Source: Psychrobacter alimentarius (lineage in GTDB: Bacteria; Pseudomonadota; Gammaproteobacteria; Pseudomonadales; Moraxellaceae). From it: a stretch of 64,000 nucleotides of DNA. The position numbers were made by a program, and so were the translations under genes. The stretch covers positions 1,178,001 through 1,242,000 of the forward strand of contig NZ_CP014945.1 in assembly GCF_001606025.1 (NCBI RefSeq). The letters run 5' to 3'. Shown in pieces: positions 1 to 9,408 of this stretch; the stretch's first letter is position 1, and each line of letters opens with the position of its first letter. The notes beneath the pieces are model-generated. The model ran no database searches, was not told the origin of the DNA, and saw nothing but the letters and a program-made list of their open reading frames with translations.

Positions 1-292
1 CGGTCTCACGAATATTGGCTAGGAACTGGTTGCCCATGCCTTCGCCTTTAGACGCGCCCGCGACCAAACCTGCGATATCCACAAACTCCATCGTCGTTGG
101 CAATACACGCTCAGGATTGACGATGTCAGCCAGTTTTTTTAGACGTGGGTCTGGTACAGGTACGATACCTGTGTTGGGATCTTTGGTACAAAATGGAAAG
201 TTTTCAGCGGCGATACCCGCTTTGGTCAAGGCATTAAACAGGGTGGATTTACCCACGTTTGGTAGGCCGACGATGCCGCAATTAAAACCCAT
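1..292 (-). CDS. ychF: Obg-like GTPase/ATPase YchF, N-terminal part (runs off the window)
   Basis: This is the first ~97 codons of YchF, a ribosome-associated Obg-family P-loop NTPase. The reading frame starts at the ATG at 292-290 and begins [17 protein letters not shown], so the G1/P-loop (GLPNVGKST) sits at residues 8-16. It is followed by the switch-region stretch [19 protein letters not shown] that is typical of YchF. The 3' end lies before base 1. The gene is divergent from the helicase at 561, with about 270 bases between them. Assignment is confident because the G1 and G3 motifs are near-invariant in this family. Confidence 0.93.
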   Translation of the reverse strand, partial: MGFNCGIVGLPNVGKSTLFNALTKAGIAAENFPFCTKDPNTGIVPVPDPRLKKLADIVNPERVLPTTMEFVDIAGLVAGASKGEGMGNQFLANIRET

Positions 293-560
293 AACGTTCT
301 CTCATTGTATTAATAAAATCAGTTGATGTACAACTTGCTCAAATAGTAAATCAAAATTGCGCATATTGTAGCAAATTTCACTCAATAGGGGTGAGGTTGT
401 TATATTGGATAAATGGATTTTCATGACACAGCATCTGTCAGGTTAGCTACTCGCACTATTATGATAAGCTAGGACTTATTGCTTACGTTAAACGATTATT
501 CAGTGGCGTTACTCTAACTATCGAGCGCGCTGCAAACCCCATCAAAGGCAAGACCGTATC

Positions 561-2726
561 ATGAAACCCACGATTTTTGACACACATCATTATAACTATC
601 CACAAAACTTCATTGAGATGAAACCCAAGCTTGCGCGTCTTAAAAAAGCGATTGAGAAGCTTGAAGCCAACTTGATGACCGCAGATACTGACTTGTTGCA
701 GCAACGGCTTGCCGATGATTTAGGACTAGAGATTGACTATGCCAGTGAGCTAAACGCTAATCAGCTCTTGGCTGCCACGACCATTGAAGGGAAGGTTTTG
801 GTTATCGCGGGTGCAGGCTCTGGCAAAACCAAAACACTCACTTATAGAACCAGTTATTTGATAGAAAATGGCGTGTCGCCCAAAGAGATTTTGCTACTAA
901 CCTTTACCCGTAAAGCCGCCAATGAAATCAAAGGTCGCGCCAAGACCTTGCTGGCAAGTAGCCTCACGGGTGATGGTGAGAATCAAAAAGACAGTCAAGC
1001 GCTCAATGCGATTACCAGCGGTACTTTTCACTCATTTTGTATCCTTCTGCTGCGCCAATATTCAGGACTGCTTGGTATCAATCCAAGGTTTACCATTTTG
1101 GATACAGGCGATAGCGAAGATGCAATCGACTTGATTAATAAAGAGAAAAAATACGCAACCAATATCACTAGCCAAGCTTTTCCGCGCAAAAAGACGTTGC
1201 AAAAAATATTTTCCACGTCTAGAAATCGGCGTATCCATATCCGTGAATTAATTGAAAGTGGCTATCCCGATATTGCTACCCATATTTCTGCTATAGAACA
1301 ATTGGCGATTGACTTTCACGAATACAAACGCGCCAATCATTTATACGACTTCGATGACATTATCGGCCAAGTGGTACGTCATCTAAAAACCAATGACAAA
1401 TTCCGTCAGCTGCTCCAAACGCATTATCGTTATGTTATGGTTGATGAATATCAAGACACCAATATTCCGCAAAAAGAGCTGATTGATCTTATTTGTACTC
1501 CTGAATCGGTTTCACTGATGGTGGTCGGTGATGATAACCAAAGCATCTACGCCTTTCGCGGTGCCAATTATGAGAATATTCTTTTATTTGGTGAGACGTA
1601 TCCTGATGCCAAGCTTATTAAGCTTGAGCAGAATTATCGTAGTACGCCTGCTGTCTTAAATTATATTAATGCCTTATCAGATGAAATTACATTAGGCTAT
1701 CAAAAACAGCTGTATTCAGGCTCTCAAGTAGAGGGAGTGAAGCCTGTTTTTTGCCGCTTGAGTAACGAAACCAAAGAAGCCAAATATATCGCTGATAAAA
1801 TCATCGCGCTAAAGTCAGAATATGATTATCAAGATTTTGCGGTATTGTGCCGAACGTCTTTTCAGTCTAATTATATACAGCTGGAATTTATGGATCGTCA
1901 TATTCCATTCATTGTTATCGGCGGTATTAAGTTCATTGAGAGGCGTCATATCAAAGATGTACTGGCATTTGTCAAAATCCTCTATAACCCCAACGATACC
2001 ATATCCTGGCATCGTATCTTGACCTTGTTTAAAGGGGTTGGATCAGTCACTGCAACGCGTCTAACCCAAGCAATCACAGCGGATAACAATTCTTTTGAGC
2101 CATTACTGACCGCAAGATTTGCCAAAAAGAGCGATCAACTGATGCCATTATACAAGATGCTAAGCCAAGCCAATCAAGCGGACTCAGTTGAAAAAATTAT
2201 TACGCTGATTCTTGAATTTTATATACCTGTCTTAAAAATCAATGAAGACAATTGGCGGGAGCGTAGTGAGGATTTTCGTGTCCTCACAAACTTAGCGAAT
2301 GAGCATGACAGTCTTGATAGTTTTTTAGAAAATCTTGCACTCGATCCGCCTAATGACTCAGTTGCCACCGCAGGTAAGTTTGAACAAGGCGAAGAGGAAA
2401 CCGATAAACTAACCATCTCTACTATTCATAGCGCTAAAGGACTCGAATGGCCTGTGGTATTCGTGAATGCATTGGTTGATGGTATCACGCCACACTATCG
2501 ATCATTGAATGATTTTGCAGAGTTGGAGGAGGAGCGTAAACTGTTTTATGTTGCTTGTAGTCGTGCCAAGCATCGATTGTTTTTAACCGCACCAGATTAT
2601 TTTTCGAGTTACTCAGGATACTTTGACAAAGCCTCACGGTTTATCGCTGAGCTGTCCATAGATAAGGTCAAGGTAGAAACGATGAAACAGCCAGTGATAG
2701 AAAGTGATGAGCCAGTGTGGTGGTGA
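561..2726 (+). CDS. UvrD/Rep-family (SF1A) ATP-dependent DNA helicase
   Basis: A 721-residue 3'-5' type superfamily 1 helicase. The motifs appear in order: Q-motif-like LNANQ near residue 66, Walker A GAGSGKT (84-90), motif Ia TFTRKAANEI, Walker B/DEYQDT near 294, motif III GDDNQSIYAFRGA near 322, motif IV QNYRS, motif V TIHSAKGLEWPVV near 622 and motif VI FYVACSRAKHRL near 662. The ~60 residues before the Q motif are an extension without a recognised domain. The C-terminus ends shortly after motif VI, and the Tudor-like tail of true UvrD is not evident. It is therefore probably a UvrD-like paralogue and not the main mismatch/excision-repair UvrD. It is a single gene, and I see no terminator after it. 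Confidence 0.9.
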   Translation: MKPTIFDTHHYNYPQNFIEMKPKLARLKKAIEKLEANLMTADTDLLQQRLADDLGLEIDYASELNANQLLAATTIEGKVLVIAGAGSGKTKTLTYRTSYLIENGVSPKEILLLTFTRKAANEIKGRAKTLLASSLTGDGENQKDSQALNAITSGTFHSFCILLLRQYSGLLGINPRFTILDTGDSEDAIDLINKEKKYATNITSQAFPRKKTLQKIFSTSRNRRIHIRELIESGYPDIATHISAIEQLAIDFHEYKRANHLYDFDDIIGQVVRHLKTNDKFRQLLQTHYRYVMVDEYQDTNIPQKELIDLICTPESVSLMVVGDDNQSIYAFRGANYENILLFGETYPDAKLIKLEQNYRSTPAVLNYINALSDEITLGYQKQLYSGSQVEGVKPVFCRLSNETKEAKYIADKIIALKSEYDYQDFAVLCRTSFQSNYIQLEFMDRHIPFIVIGGIKFIERRHIKDVLAFVKILYNPNDTISWHRILTLFKGVGSVTATRLTQAITADNNSFEPLLTARFAKKSDQLMPLYKMLSQANQADSVEKIITLILEFYIPVLKINEDNWRERSEDFRVLTNLANEHDSLDSFLENLALDPPNDSVATAGKFEQGEEETDKLTISTIHSAKGLEWPVVFVNALVDGITPHYRSLNDFAELEEERKLFYVACSRAKHRLFLTAPDYFSSYSGYFDKASRFIAELSIDKVKVETMKQPVIESDEPVWW

Positions 2727-2931
2727 GTATTGATTCAGCAATCTTATTCCGTTTAAAAATGGCTTTTTGTTAAATGTATAACCAAAGATATGTCGTCGTA
2801 AAAATATTTTTTAGATAAGGGTTTAATATTCAGCGCAATGCGTTATATTACCACCTTATAATTTAGACCCTCTATTTTTACACTCCTATATTTTGACACA
2901 CTGTATTAATATCCTATGAGAAGGACAGATT

Positions 2932-4179
2932 ATGCGCTATGAAGTGATCGTTATCGGTGCAGGTATGGTTGGTACCTCAATTGCGTGGCATTTGCAAAAA
3001 AACAATTCAAACGTATTGTTATTAGATAAGAAGCTACCAGGATCAGAGACGTCATATGGTAATGCTGGATTGATTCAGCGTGAAGCCATTCATACGCATC
3101 CTTTCCCCCGTCAGCTGACTGAGATGATTCGAGTATTGCCCAATCAAGGTACGGATATTCGCTATCGTATTCCAGCCATTTTGCGTTATCACCAAGCTCT
3201 GCTTCAGTACTGGAAATACTCGACGCCTGCATCAGTTAAAAAAATCGAATCTGAGTGGCAGACGCTGATTGAGCATTGCACCAGTGAGCATCAGACCATG
3301 ATTAGTGCATCTGGTGCTGATGAGCTGATTACTCGTGATGGTTGGTTGCAACTACATCGTTCAGAAGAGACGTTTAAAGAAGCGCAAGCATCAGCCATTG
3401 ATGCTCGTAACCAAGGCGTTGAGCATAATGTACTCAATCTCGAACAGCTAAAAGCCATGGAGCCGCGCGCCAACTTTGACGGTTTCGTTGGTGCTATTCA
3501 TTGGTTGAATTCATGGCAAGTATCAAACCCAAGCTCGCTTGTAAAAGCCTATGCGAAAAACTTCCAAGAGATGCAGGGCACGATCAAAGAGACTGATGTT
3601 AAAGAAATCGTTCAAGATGCAGAGGGCTGGAAAATCATCACTGATAAAGATACTTATTATAGTGATAAATTGGTCATCGCTGCAGGCCCATGGTCTAATG
3701 ATTTGATCAAACCACTTGGTTACAATCTGCCATTGTTCCCAATGCGTGGCTATCATCAGCATTTCAAAGTGACGGAAAAAAATACCATCCATCATAGTAT
3801 GTTTGATATGGACAAAGGGTTTGTGATGGGTCCAATGCAGCAAGGTATCCGTATTACGACGGGTGCTGAGATGACCACCATGAATGCACCAAAGAACTTT
3901 GGTCAATTACAAACCGTATTGAAGCTTGCCAAAAAAATCTTGCCGCTAGAAGATGCGGTCGAGAGTGAAGCATGGGCAGGATCACGTCCTTGTATGCCGG
4001 ATATGAAGCCAGTCATTGGTCCTGCTGATAAGCATGACAAGCTCTGGTTTGCATTTGGTCACAGTCATCAAGGCTTCACTTTAGGGCCGATGACAGGGCG
4101 TCTTGTTGAAGAGATGATTCATGAGAAGCCTTTACTGGTCGATCTTGCACCATTTAGTGCCCAGCGTTTTTCTAACTAA
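2932..4179 (+). CDS. DadA-like FAD-dependent D-amino-acid/amine dehydrogenase
   Basis: A 415-residue DAO-fold flavoprotein predicted to oxidise an amino acid or amine to the imino acid. The N-terminal dinucleotide-binding motif GAGMVGTSIAWHL (residues 9-21) is followed by an acidic LLDK and by the ETSYGNAG segment that contacts FAD in DadA-type enzymes. The C-terminal GHSHQGFTLGPMTGRLVEE segment near residue 385 is the family's closing FAD contact. AGAAGGA sits 9 bases before the ATG and supports this start. The next gene, 56 bases on, encodes a RidA-type protein, which hydrolyses reactive imines. That pairing supports an amino-acid-oxidising role, but the substrate cannot be read from the sequence. 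Confidence 0.85.
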   Translation: MRYEVIVIGAGMVGTSIAWHLQKNNSNVLLLDKKLPGSETSYGNAGLIQREAIHTHPFPRQLTEMIRVLPNQGTDIRYRIPAILRYHQALLQYWKYSTPASVKKIESEWQTLIEHCTSEHQTMISASGADELITRDGWLQLHRSEETFKEAQASAIDARNQGVEHNVLNLEQLKAMEPRANFDGFVGAIHWLNSWQVSNPSSLVKAYAKNFQEMQGTIKETDVKEIVQDAEGWKIITDKDTYYSDKLVIAAGPWSNDLIKPLGYNLPLFPMRGYHQHFKVTEKNTIHHSMFDMDKGFVMGPMQQGIRITTGAEMTTMNAPKNFGQLQTVLKLAKKILPLEDAVESEAWAGSRPCMPDMKPVIGPADKHDKLWFAFGHSHQGFTLGPMTGRLVEEMIHEKPLLVDLAPFSAQRFSN

Positions 4180-4235
4180 ACGCGCGTTCAGCATATTTAG
4201 CACAGACTTAAATTTATAAATTGAAGGTATATGAC

Positions 4236-4577
4236 ATGATAAAAAAGCTACATAGTACTCCACGCATGAGCAGAATTGTCGTCCATAACAAGACCGTATA
4301 CTTATGTGGTCAGGTCGGTAATGCAGAAGACGATATCAAAGCGCAAACATTGACTTGTTTGGAAAAAATCCAAACGTTATTAGAAGAAGTGGGTAGCGAT
4401 AAGTCGAAGCTATTATCTGTCACGGTTTGGATCAAAGATATGGCAGACTTTGCCGCTATGAATGAAGTCTATGACAAATGGTTTGAAGGCATAGAGCCGC
4501 CAGCGCGTGCGTGTGGTGAGTCTGCATTGGCACGTCCTGAATTATTGGTTGAGATGATTGCCATCGCTGCTGAATAA
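4236..4577 (+). CDS. RidA/YjgF family enamine/imine deaminase
   Basis: A short RidA-fold protein of about 113 residues, beginning MIKKLHSTPRMSR. RidA proteins hydrolyse 2-enamine/2-imine intermediates released by amino-acid-metabolising enzymes. Family marks seen are LCGQVG near residue 25, the central TCLEKIQTLLEEVGSDKSKLL helix and the C-terminal PARA segment, which carries the conserved Arg, before ELLVEMIAIAA. A longer reading frame can begin at a TTG at 4221, but GAAGG at 4223-4227 lies 8 bases before the ATG at 4236 and fits that start better. It follows the DadA-like dehydrogenase closely on the same strand and ends at a strong terminator, so the two probably form one transcript. Confidence 0.88.
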   Translation: MIKKLHSTPRMSRIVVHNKTVYLCGQVGNAEDDIKAQTLTCLEKIQTLLEEVGSDKSKLLSVTVWIKDMADFAAMNEVYDKWFEGIEPPARACGESALARPELLVEMIAIAAE

Positions 4578-4603
4578 TAGCGGATTGTAGTACCTGTATT
4601 AAA

Positions 4604-4641
4604 CAAAAAAGGACATGATATCGATATCATGTCCTTTTTTT
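4604..4641. terminator. Bidirectional intrinsic terminator between ridA-like gene and glycerate kinase
   Basis: A perfect 24-base palindrome (4611-4634, GGACATGATATC and its complement) is flanked by an A run on the left and a T run on the right. It can therefore stop transcription from both convergent genes. Confidence 0.9.
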
Positions 4642-4657
4642 AAATCATTAAAATCAG

Positions 4658-5794
4658 TTATTTCACACTTTGACCCAATCGCATGGCTGCGGCAATATTG
4701 ACAGCGGTGGTTTCAATATTGTGGTAAGCCGCACTTAACACATTGTCAATGGAGTCTATCCTTTGAATACTAGGCATAACCACATCGAACTGAGTGGTTT
4801 GAGCAGGTTTTAGCCCATCAACACTACCGCAAATAGCGATAACTGGCGTATGAGTGGCTTTGGCAAGTTGGCTGATACCGCCCGCGACTTTACCCATGGC
4901 TGTTTGCTCATCAAGCTTACCTTCGCCTGTGATGACAAGATCAGCATCAGCGATATGCTGTGATAAGTTGGCAACTTCTGCTACCGTATCAAAACCTGAT
5001 TTTAATTGAGCGCGGCAAAAGCTCATCAACGCATACCCAAGCCCACCAGCGGCACCAGCACCAGCAACTTCTTGACATCTCTCATAGCCATGTTCATTAC
5101 ATATAGTGGCAAAATGACCAAGCGCATTGTCTAAGTCGATGACTTGCTGAGGACAAGCGCCTTTTTGAGGGCCAAAAATAGCACTGGCACCAGATTCACC
5201 ACATAAAGGATTGGTCACATCACAAGCCACTTCAAACACCGTGTTTAAGATGTCTGCATGAAAACGAGTATTATCCACTCGCTGTAAGTTGGCAAGCTCA
5301 CCGCCACCTTGACCCAGTACATTGTCATTAGCGCCATGAAACGTCATACCGAGCGCGGTTAGCATACCAAGTCCTGCATCATTGGTCGCACTACCGCCCA
5401 AACCGATGATAATGCGTTTGGAACCTTCACCCAAAGCATCTGCAATCAGCTCACCAACACCATAACTACTGGCAATAACAGGATTTCGCTCCGCGACAGT
5501 TAGTAGATGTAATCCGCAAGCCTGAGCAATTTCAATCACTGCAGTTGCATCTGGTAATAGCAAGTATTTTGCGGTAATGGGTCTCATCAGAGGATCATGT
5601 ACACGCACTTCTTTCCATCGTCCGCCCAATACGTATGACAACACCGCTGACGTGCCTTCACCGCCATCAGCCATAGGCAGCAACGTATAATCAGCGTCTG
5701 GAAACACCTGACTAAATCCAGACTGAATGGCATGGCAAACATCCAATGCCTCTAAGCTTTCTTTGAACGAGTCGGGGGCGATTAAAATTTTCAT
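4658..5794 (-). CDS. glxK: Glycerate 2-kinase (GarK/GlxK type)
   Basis: A 378-residue type-I glycerate kinase that phosphorylates D-glycerate and feeds it into lower glycolysis. Diagnostic stretches are the N-terminus MKILIAPDSFKESL, then MADGGEGT near residue 42, GLGGSATNDAGLGML near residue 130 and ITGEGKLDEQTAMGK in the C-terminal half. AAAGGA lies just upstream of the ATG at 5794. The gene lies downstream of the GntP-type permease on the same strand, 109 bases away, which suggests import and phosphorylation of a glycerate-like acid. Which of the GarK or GlxK subgroups it belongs to is not certain. Confidence 0.9.
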   Translation of the reverse strand: MKILIAPDSFKESLEALDVCHAIQSGFSQVFPDADYTLLPMADGGEGTSAVLSYVLGGRWKEVRVHDPLMRPITAKYLLLPDATAVIEIAQACGLHLLTVAERNPVIASSYGVGELIADALGEGSKRIIIGLGGSATNDAGLGMLTALGMTFHGANDNVLGQGGGELANLQRVDNTRFHADILNTVFEVACDVTNPLCGESGASAIFGPQKGACPQQVIDLDNALGHFATICNEHGYERCQEVAGAGAAGGLGYALMSFCRAQLKSGFDTVAEVANLSQHIADADLVITGEGKLDEQTAMGKVAGGISQLAKATHTPVIAICGSVDGLKPAQTTQFDVVMPSIQRIDSIDNVLSAAYHNIETTAVNIAAAMRLGQSVK

Positions 5795-5903
5795 GAAAAT
5801 CCTTTGAGTATTTCAGTAAAGGCATTTAGGCAAGATTGGCCAAATACAATCATCGACCAATTACCTTTTGGTGCATTTGTCATTGCAAGTCGAATCTAAT
5901 ATG

Positions 5904-7262
5904 TTAAATAAATACCAAGGTTAATAGCCAGATAAATATGATACTGGTGACACCCTGAATACCAGTGGCCATCGAATGCGCTTTGTAAGCCTGAGCCACA
6001 CTCATACGGCTAAACTGACTGACAATCCAGAAGAAACTGTCATTAGCATGTGAAACGGTCATTGCGCCTGCACCAATAGCCATCACACAGAATACACGAC
6101 CAAGCTCACTATCAAGACCAATTTGATCCAGTAAAGGCGCAACCATTGCAGAGGTGGTAACCAAAGCAACCGTGGTTGAGCCTTGTGCTGTTTTTAGCGC
6201 AGCAGAAACGATAAACGGCATAAAGACGCCTAAACCCAATGCGGATAACGTTGTACCCAAATAGTCACCGATAGGCGTCACTTTTAGCATGGCACCAAAC
6301 GCACCACCAGCACCCGTGATTAATAGAATAGGTGCCGCCACTACCAAGCCTTGAGAGATGCTGTCACTAATCTGCTGCGTTTTTTGGTCAGTATTGATAA
6401 GTAGAAATGACAAAAATAAACCAATGAGTAGGGCAGTTAAAGGATTGCCAATAAATATGAGAATATCTGTCAACATGCCACTACCAAAAGGGGCGCTTGG
6501 AAGATTGGCAACAGACGACAAGCAGATGAGTAAAATAGGGACAATAATAGGTAAAAATGCCATCGTTGCTGAAGGCAGCTGACTATAGTCATCGCGCGTT
6601 TTCATGCCATCAGGCATTACCGCTGCAGGCGCGTCTGCGGCATCTATGTTGTCAGGCGTGGCATTAAGAAAACGGTTCGACCACCACCAGCCTGCCAATA
6701 CGGCAACTGCTGTCACAACCACACCAACCATAATAACCAAGCCTAGATTTGACTCCAGTCCTAAGTTTCCTGCGGCAGCAATCGGACCAGGTGTTGGTGG
6801 TACAAAGGTGTGGGTTGCATATAGACCTGTTGCCAATGCGATACTCATCGCCACGCTCGATACCTTTAAGCGCTCGGCCAAAGACTCTTTTAAAGAGTTC
6901 AAAATAATGTAGCCTGAGTCACAAAAGACAGGGACTGATACCACAGCACCAACGATAGACATGGTTAAAGTAGGGAAGCGTGGCCCCAATACTTTGATCA
7001 CAAACTCTGCCATCACAATGGCAGCACCGGTTTTTTCAAGAATTAAACCGATAATAGTACCGAATACAATGACCAGACCAATGTAACCTAAGATACCACC
7101 AAAGCCATCGGAGATCGTCTTAGCGACAGTGTTAAGCGGTACTTGGTAAAAAAGTGCGACCAAAAAAGCTGACAATATTAACACTAAAAAAGGATGCCAC
7201 TTTAATTTTGCCGTGGCGAAAATAATAAAAAGAATGGTCAGCACCAGCCAAAATACGATCAT
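5904..7262 (-). CDS. GntP family gluconate/glycerate:H+ symporter
   Basis: A polytopic inner-membrane permease of the GntP family, which takes up gluconate and related sugar acids. About a dozen hydrophobic segments run through the protein. The family stretches AVVSVPVFCDSGYIIL near residue 110 and AALKTAQGSTTVALVTT near residue 350 are present. The frame can be extended to 7328, adding 22 polar residues. The ATG at 7262, preceded by AGAGG six bases away, gives the usual hydrophobic N-terminus MIVFWLVLTILF and the usual family length of about 450. Its neighbour is glycerate kinase, so glycerate is a reasonable substrate guess, which is inference only. Confidence 0.88.
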   Translation of the reverse strand: MIVFWLVLTILFIIFATAKLKWHPFLVLILSAFLVALFYQVPLNTVAKTISDGFGGILGYIGLVIVFGTIIGLILEKTGAAIVMAEFVIKVLGPRFPTLTMSIVGAVVSVPVFCDSGYIILNSLKESLAERLKVSSVAMSIALATGLYATHTFVPPTPGPIAAAGNLGLESNLGLVIMVGVVVTAVAVLAGWWWSNRFLNATPDNIDAADAPAAVMPDGMKTRDDYSQLPSATMAFLPIIVPILLICLSSVANLPSAPFGSGMLTDILIFIGNPLTALLIGLFLSFLLINTDQKTQQISDSISQGLVVAAPILLITGAGGAFGAMLKVTPIGDYLGTTLSALGLGVFMPFIVSAALKTAQGSTTVALVTTSAMVAPLLDQIGLDSELGRVFCVMAIGAGAMTVSHANDSFFWIVSQFSRMSVAQAYKAHSMATGIQGVTSIIFIWLLTLVFI

Positions 7263-7474
7263 TACAGCCTCTATATAGTTGATATCTTTGTGAATTATCC
7301 ATGCAGCTGTCACTGAGCTGGGCATCAATAGCGATATGTGTTTTTAAAGGGGCATATTCTATCTTAAATACGCGCTCCTAGGAAATCTATTCAACGCAGA
7401 TATGACGTTGTTAATGGTAAAAATTTCGTATTCTGCTAATATTGGTTTTTTATTTTATATGTCACAACATCAGG

Positions 7475-8527
7475 ATGCTTGCTTTGACCACATTCACCGC
7501 GCCTACGATAGCCAGTATAGAAAACAAGGTACTTCGACAGCAACTCCAGCAGATTATAGATCTGAAAACTAAGCCACTTGGTGCACTAGGACGATTAGAG
7601 ACATTGGCATTGCAATTGGGTATGATTCAAGGCACCACCAAGCCGCAGATTGAGCAACCACAAATTCGAGTATTTGCAGCCGACCATGGTTTAACCAAGC
7701 ACGGTACATCCGCTTATCCGAGTGCTGTGACTGCACAAATGGTATATAACTTTTTGCAAGGTGGGGCCGCGATTAATGTATTGGCACGTCAACATAATAT
7801 CGAGTTAAAGGTAGTTGATGCGGGCGTGGATACAGATTTTGAGCCACATCCACAATTGCTGAATCATAAAATCCGTCATGGTAGTCGTGATGCCCTCGTA
7901 GAACCTGCCATGACAGAAGAGGAGTGCTTGGCAGCGTTAGAACGCGGTATGACAGTGGTTAAAGAGTTACCTGGTAACTTACTGATTGTAGGAGAGATGG
8001 GTATTGGTAATACCTCAGCCGCCAGTTTGTTATTAGCAAGGTTAGGCAATGTACCAATTGCTGATTGTATTGGTCGTGGCACGGGGCTGAATGATAAAGG
8101 ATTACAGCATAAGACAGAGATTTTAAAACAAGTGTTAACACAACATAAAGACGTAAAAGAGCCTTTATCCGCACTTGCTGCCTTAGGTGGTTTGGAAGTT
8201 GCTATGATGGCAGGAGCGTTGATTAAAGCAGCTAGCGAGCGCCGTATTCTCCTAATCGATGGTTTTATCGCCAGTAGCGCTTTACTGGTGGCTGAGCGCT
8301 TAGCGCCTGGTGTCATACAATATGCTATATTCGCCCATCATTCAGTTGAGCCAGGTCATATACATTTGTTAAAGTTATTGAATGCGCAACCATTACTTGA
8401 TATGGGTATGCGCTTAGGAGAAGGAAGCGGTGCAGCGCTTGCCTATCCGCTACTTCAATCAGCTTGTGCCATTATTAATGAGATGGCGAGTTTTAGTGAA
8501 GCAGGTATTAGTGAGCAAAACAGCTGA
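7475..8527 (+). CDS. cobT: Nicotinate-nucleotide--dimethylbenzimidazole phosphoribosyltransferase
   Basis: CobT makes alpha-ribazole phosphate from nicotinate mononucleotide and dimethylbenzimidazole for the lower loop of cobalamin. Family signatures include KTKPLGALGRLE near the N-terminus, FAADHGL, GEMGIGNTSAAS near the middle and the C-terminal RLGEGSGAALA that carries the catalytic Glu. The frame is open back to a TTG at 7442. I prefer the ATG at 7475 (protein MLALTTF, 350 residues, the usual length), although its Shine-Dalgarno is poor. The stop codon overlaps the cobS start by one base (TGATG), a sign of translational coupling. I looked for a cobalamin riboswitch upstream and saw none. 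Confidence 0.93.
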   Translation: MLALTTFTAPTIASIENKVLRQQLQQIIDLKTKPLGALGRLETLALQLGMIQGTTKPQIEQPQIRVFAADHGLTKHGTSAYPSAVTAQMVYNFLQGGAAINVLARQHNIELKVVDAGVDTDFEPHPQLLNHKIRHGSRDALVEPAMTEEECLAALERGMTVVKELPGNLLIVGEMGIGNTSAASLLLARLGNVPIADCIGRGTGLNDKGLQHKTEILKQVLTQHKDVKEPLSALAALGGLEVAMMAGALIKAASERRILLIDGFIASSALLVAERLAPGVIQYAIFAHHSVEPGHIHLLKLLNAQPLLDMGMRLGEGSGAALAYPLLQSACAIINEMASFSEAGISEQNS

Positions 8528-9381
8528 TGCTATCACCATTAAAAAATCCAAAGCCGTCTTCATCTAGACCTACTGTCATACAATTTATAAAGTATGAATA
8601 CCGACTGTTGCTAGTTGCTATACAGTTTTTGACGCGATTGCCAGTACCGCCATTTATTCATTACAATCCGCAATGGTTGCATCAGAGCAGTCGTCATTTT
8701 CCGGCTGTAGGATTACTGGTTGGATTGCTTTGTGCAGGTGTGTTTTGGCTCGGCAGCATTTTATTTACACCGCTGGTGGCTGCGGTAATAAGCACAGTGT
8801 TTAGTATTAGACTTACTGGTGCTTTTCATGAAGACGGTTTGGCTGACAGTTGTGATGGTTTGGGCGGCGGTCTGACACGCGAGCGCACACTAACCATTAT
8901 GAAAGACTCGCGCTTAGGGACTTACGGTGTTCTGGGCTTGGTGTCAGCACTGCTGTTAAAAGTTACCTTATTGGCATCTATGCCACTGTCAGTTGCCATT
9001 ATTGCCCTCATTATCGGTCATACGGCTTCGCGCTTGCTATGCATCAGCTTACTCGCTTTATTGCCCTATGGTGGTGAGATTGAACATGCCAAAGCCAAAC
9101 CGATGGCACAACAATTAACACCATTACAAGGAGTGCTCAGTAGTGGTTGGTTGATATTAGCTGGCGTATTAGTCACTATCATCTTTCCTAATACGATGCA
9201 TCAAATTGGTCTTGGTCAATGGCTGCTGACATTATTATTGGCTCTGATTGCAACAGATTATATGCGACGATTGCTGCGTAGACGATTAGAAGGCTATACA
9301 GGTGATGGATTAGGCGCGACGCAACAAGTGAGCGAAGTGGCAATCTATATAGGGCTGGCAGTATCTATGCCATTTATCTAA
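8527..9381 (+). CDS. cobS: Adenosylcobinamide-GDP ribazoletransferase
   Basis: CobS is the membrane enzyme that joins adenosylcobinamide-GDP to alpha-ribazole to complete cobalamin. The 284-residue protein has the early QFLTRLPVP motif near residue 38, then GAFHEDGLADSCDG near residue 98 and the downstream RLGTYG stretch. These acidic residues bind metal in the family, and several hydrophobic helices follow. About 25 residues at the N-terminus precede the conserved part. It overlaps cobT by one base and is followed 27 bases later by the phosphatase gene, giving a three-gene unit. cobU/cobP is not in this window. Confidence 0.94.
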   Translation: MLSPLKNPKPSSSRPTVIQFIKYEYRLLLVAIQFLTRLPVPPFIHYNPQWLHQSSRHFPAVGLLVGLLCAGVFWLGSILFTPLVAAVISTVFSIRLTGAFHEDGLADSCDGLGGGLTRERTLTIMKDSRLGTYGVLGLVSALLLKVTLLASMPLSVAIIALIIGHTASRLLCISLLALLPYGGEIEHAKAKPMAQQLTPLQGVLSSGWLILAGVLVTIIFPNTMHQIGLGQWLLTLLLALIATDYMRRLLRRRLEGYTGDGLGATQQVSEVAIYIGLAVSMPFI

Positions 9382-9408
9382 TACTCAAACTCATTAAAAT
9401 AACCGTTT

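Noticed and set aside
7329..7474. Possible cobalamin riboswitch upstream of cobT
   Set aside because: The gap is only about 145 bases to the preferred start, and I saw no B12-box-like GCCACTG or matching helices.
7876..8316. Antisense frame of 146 codons inside cobT
   Set aside because: It overlaps the conserved cobT core entirely and has no signal of its own.
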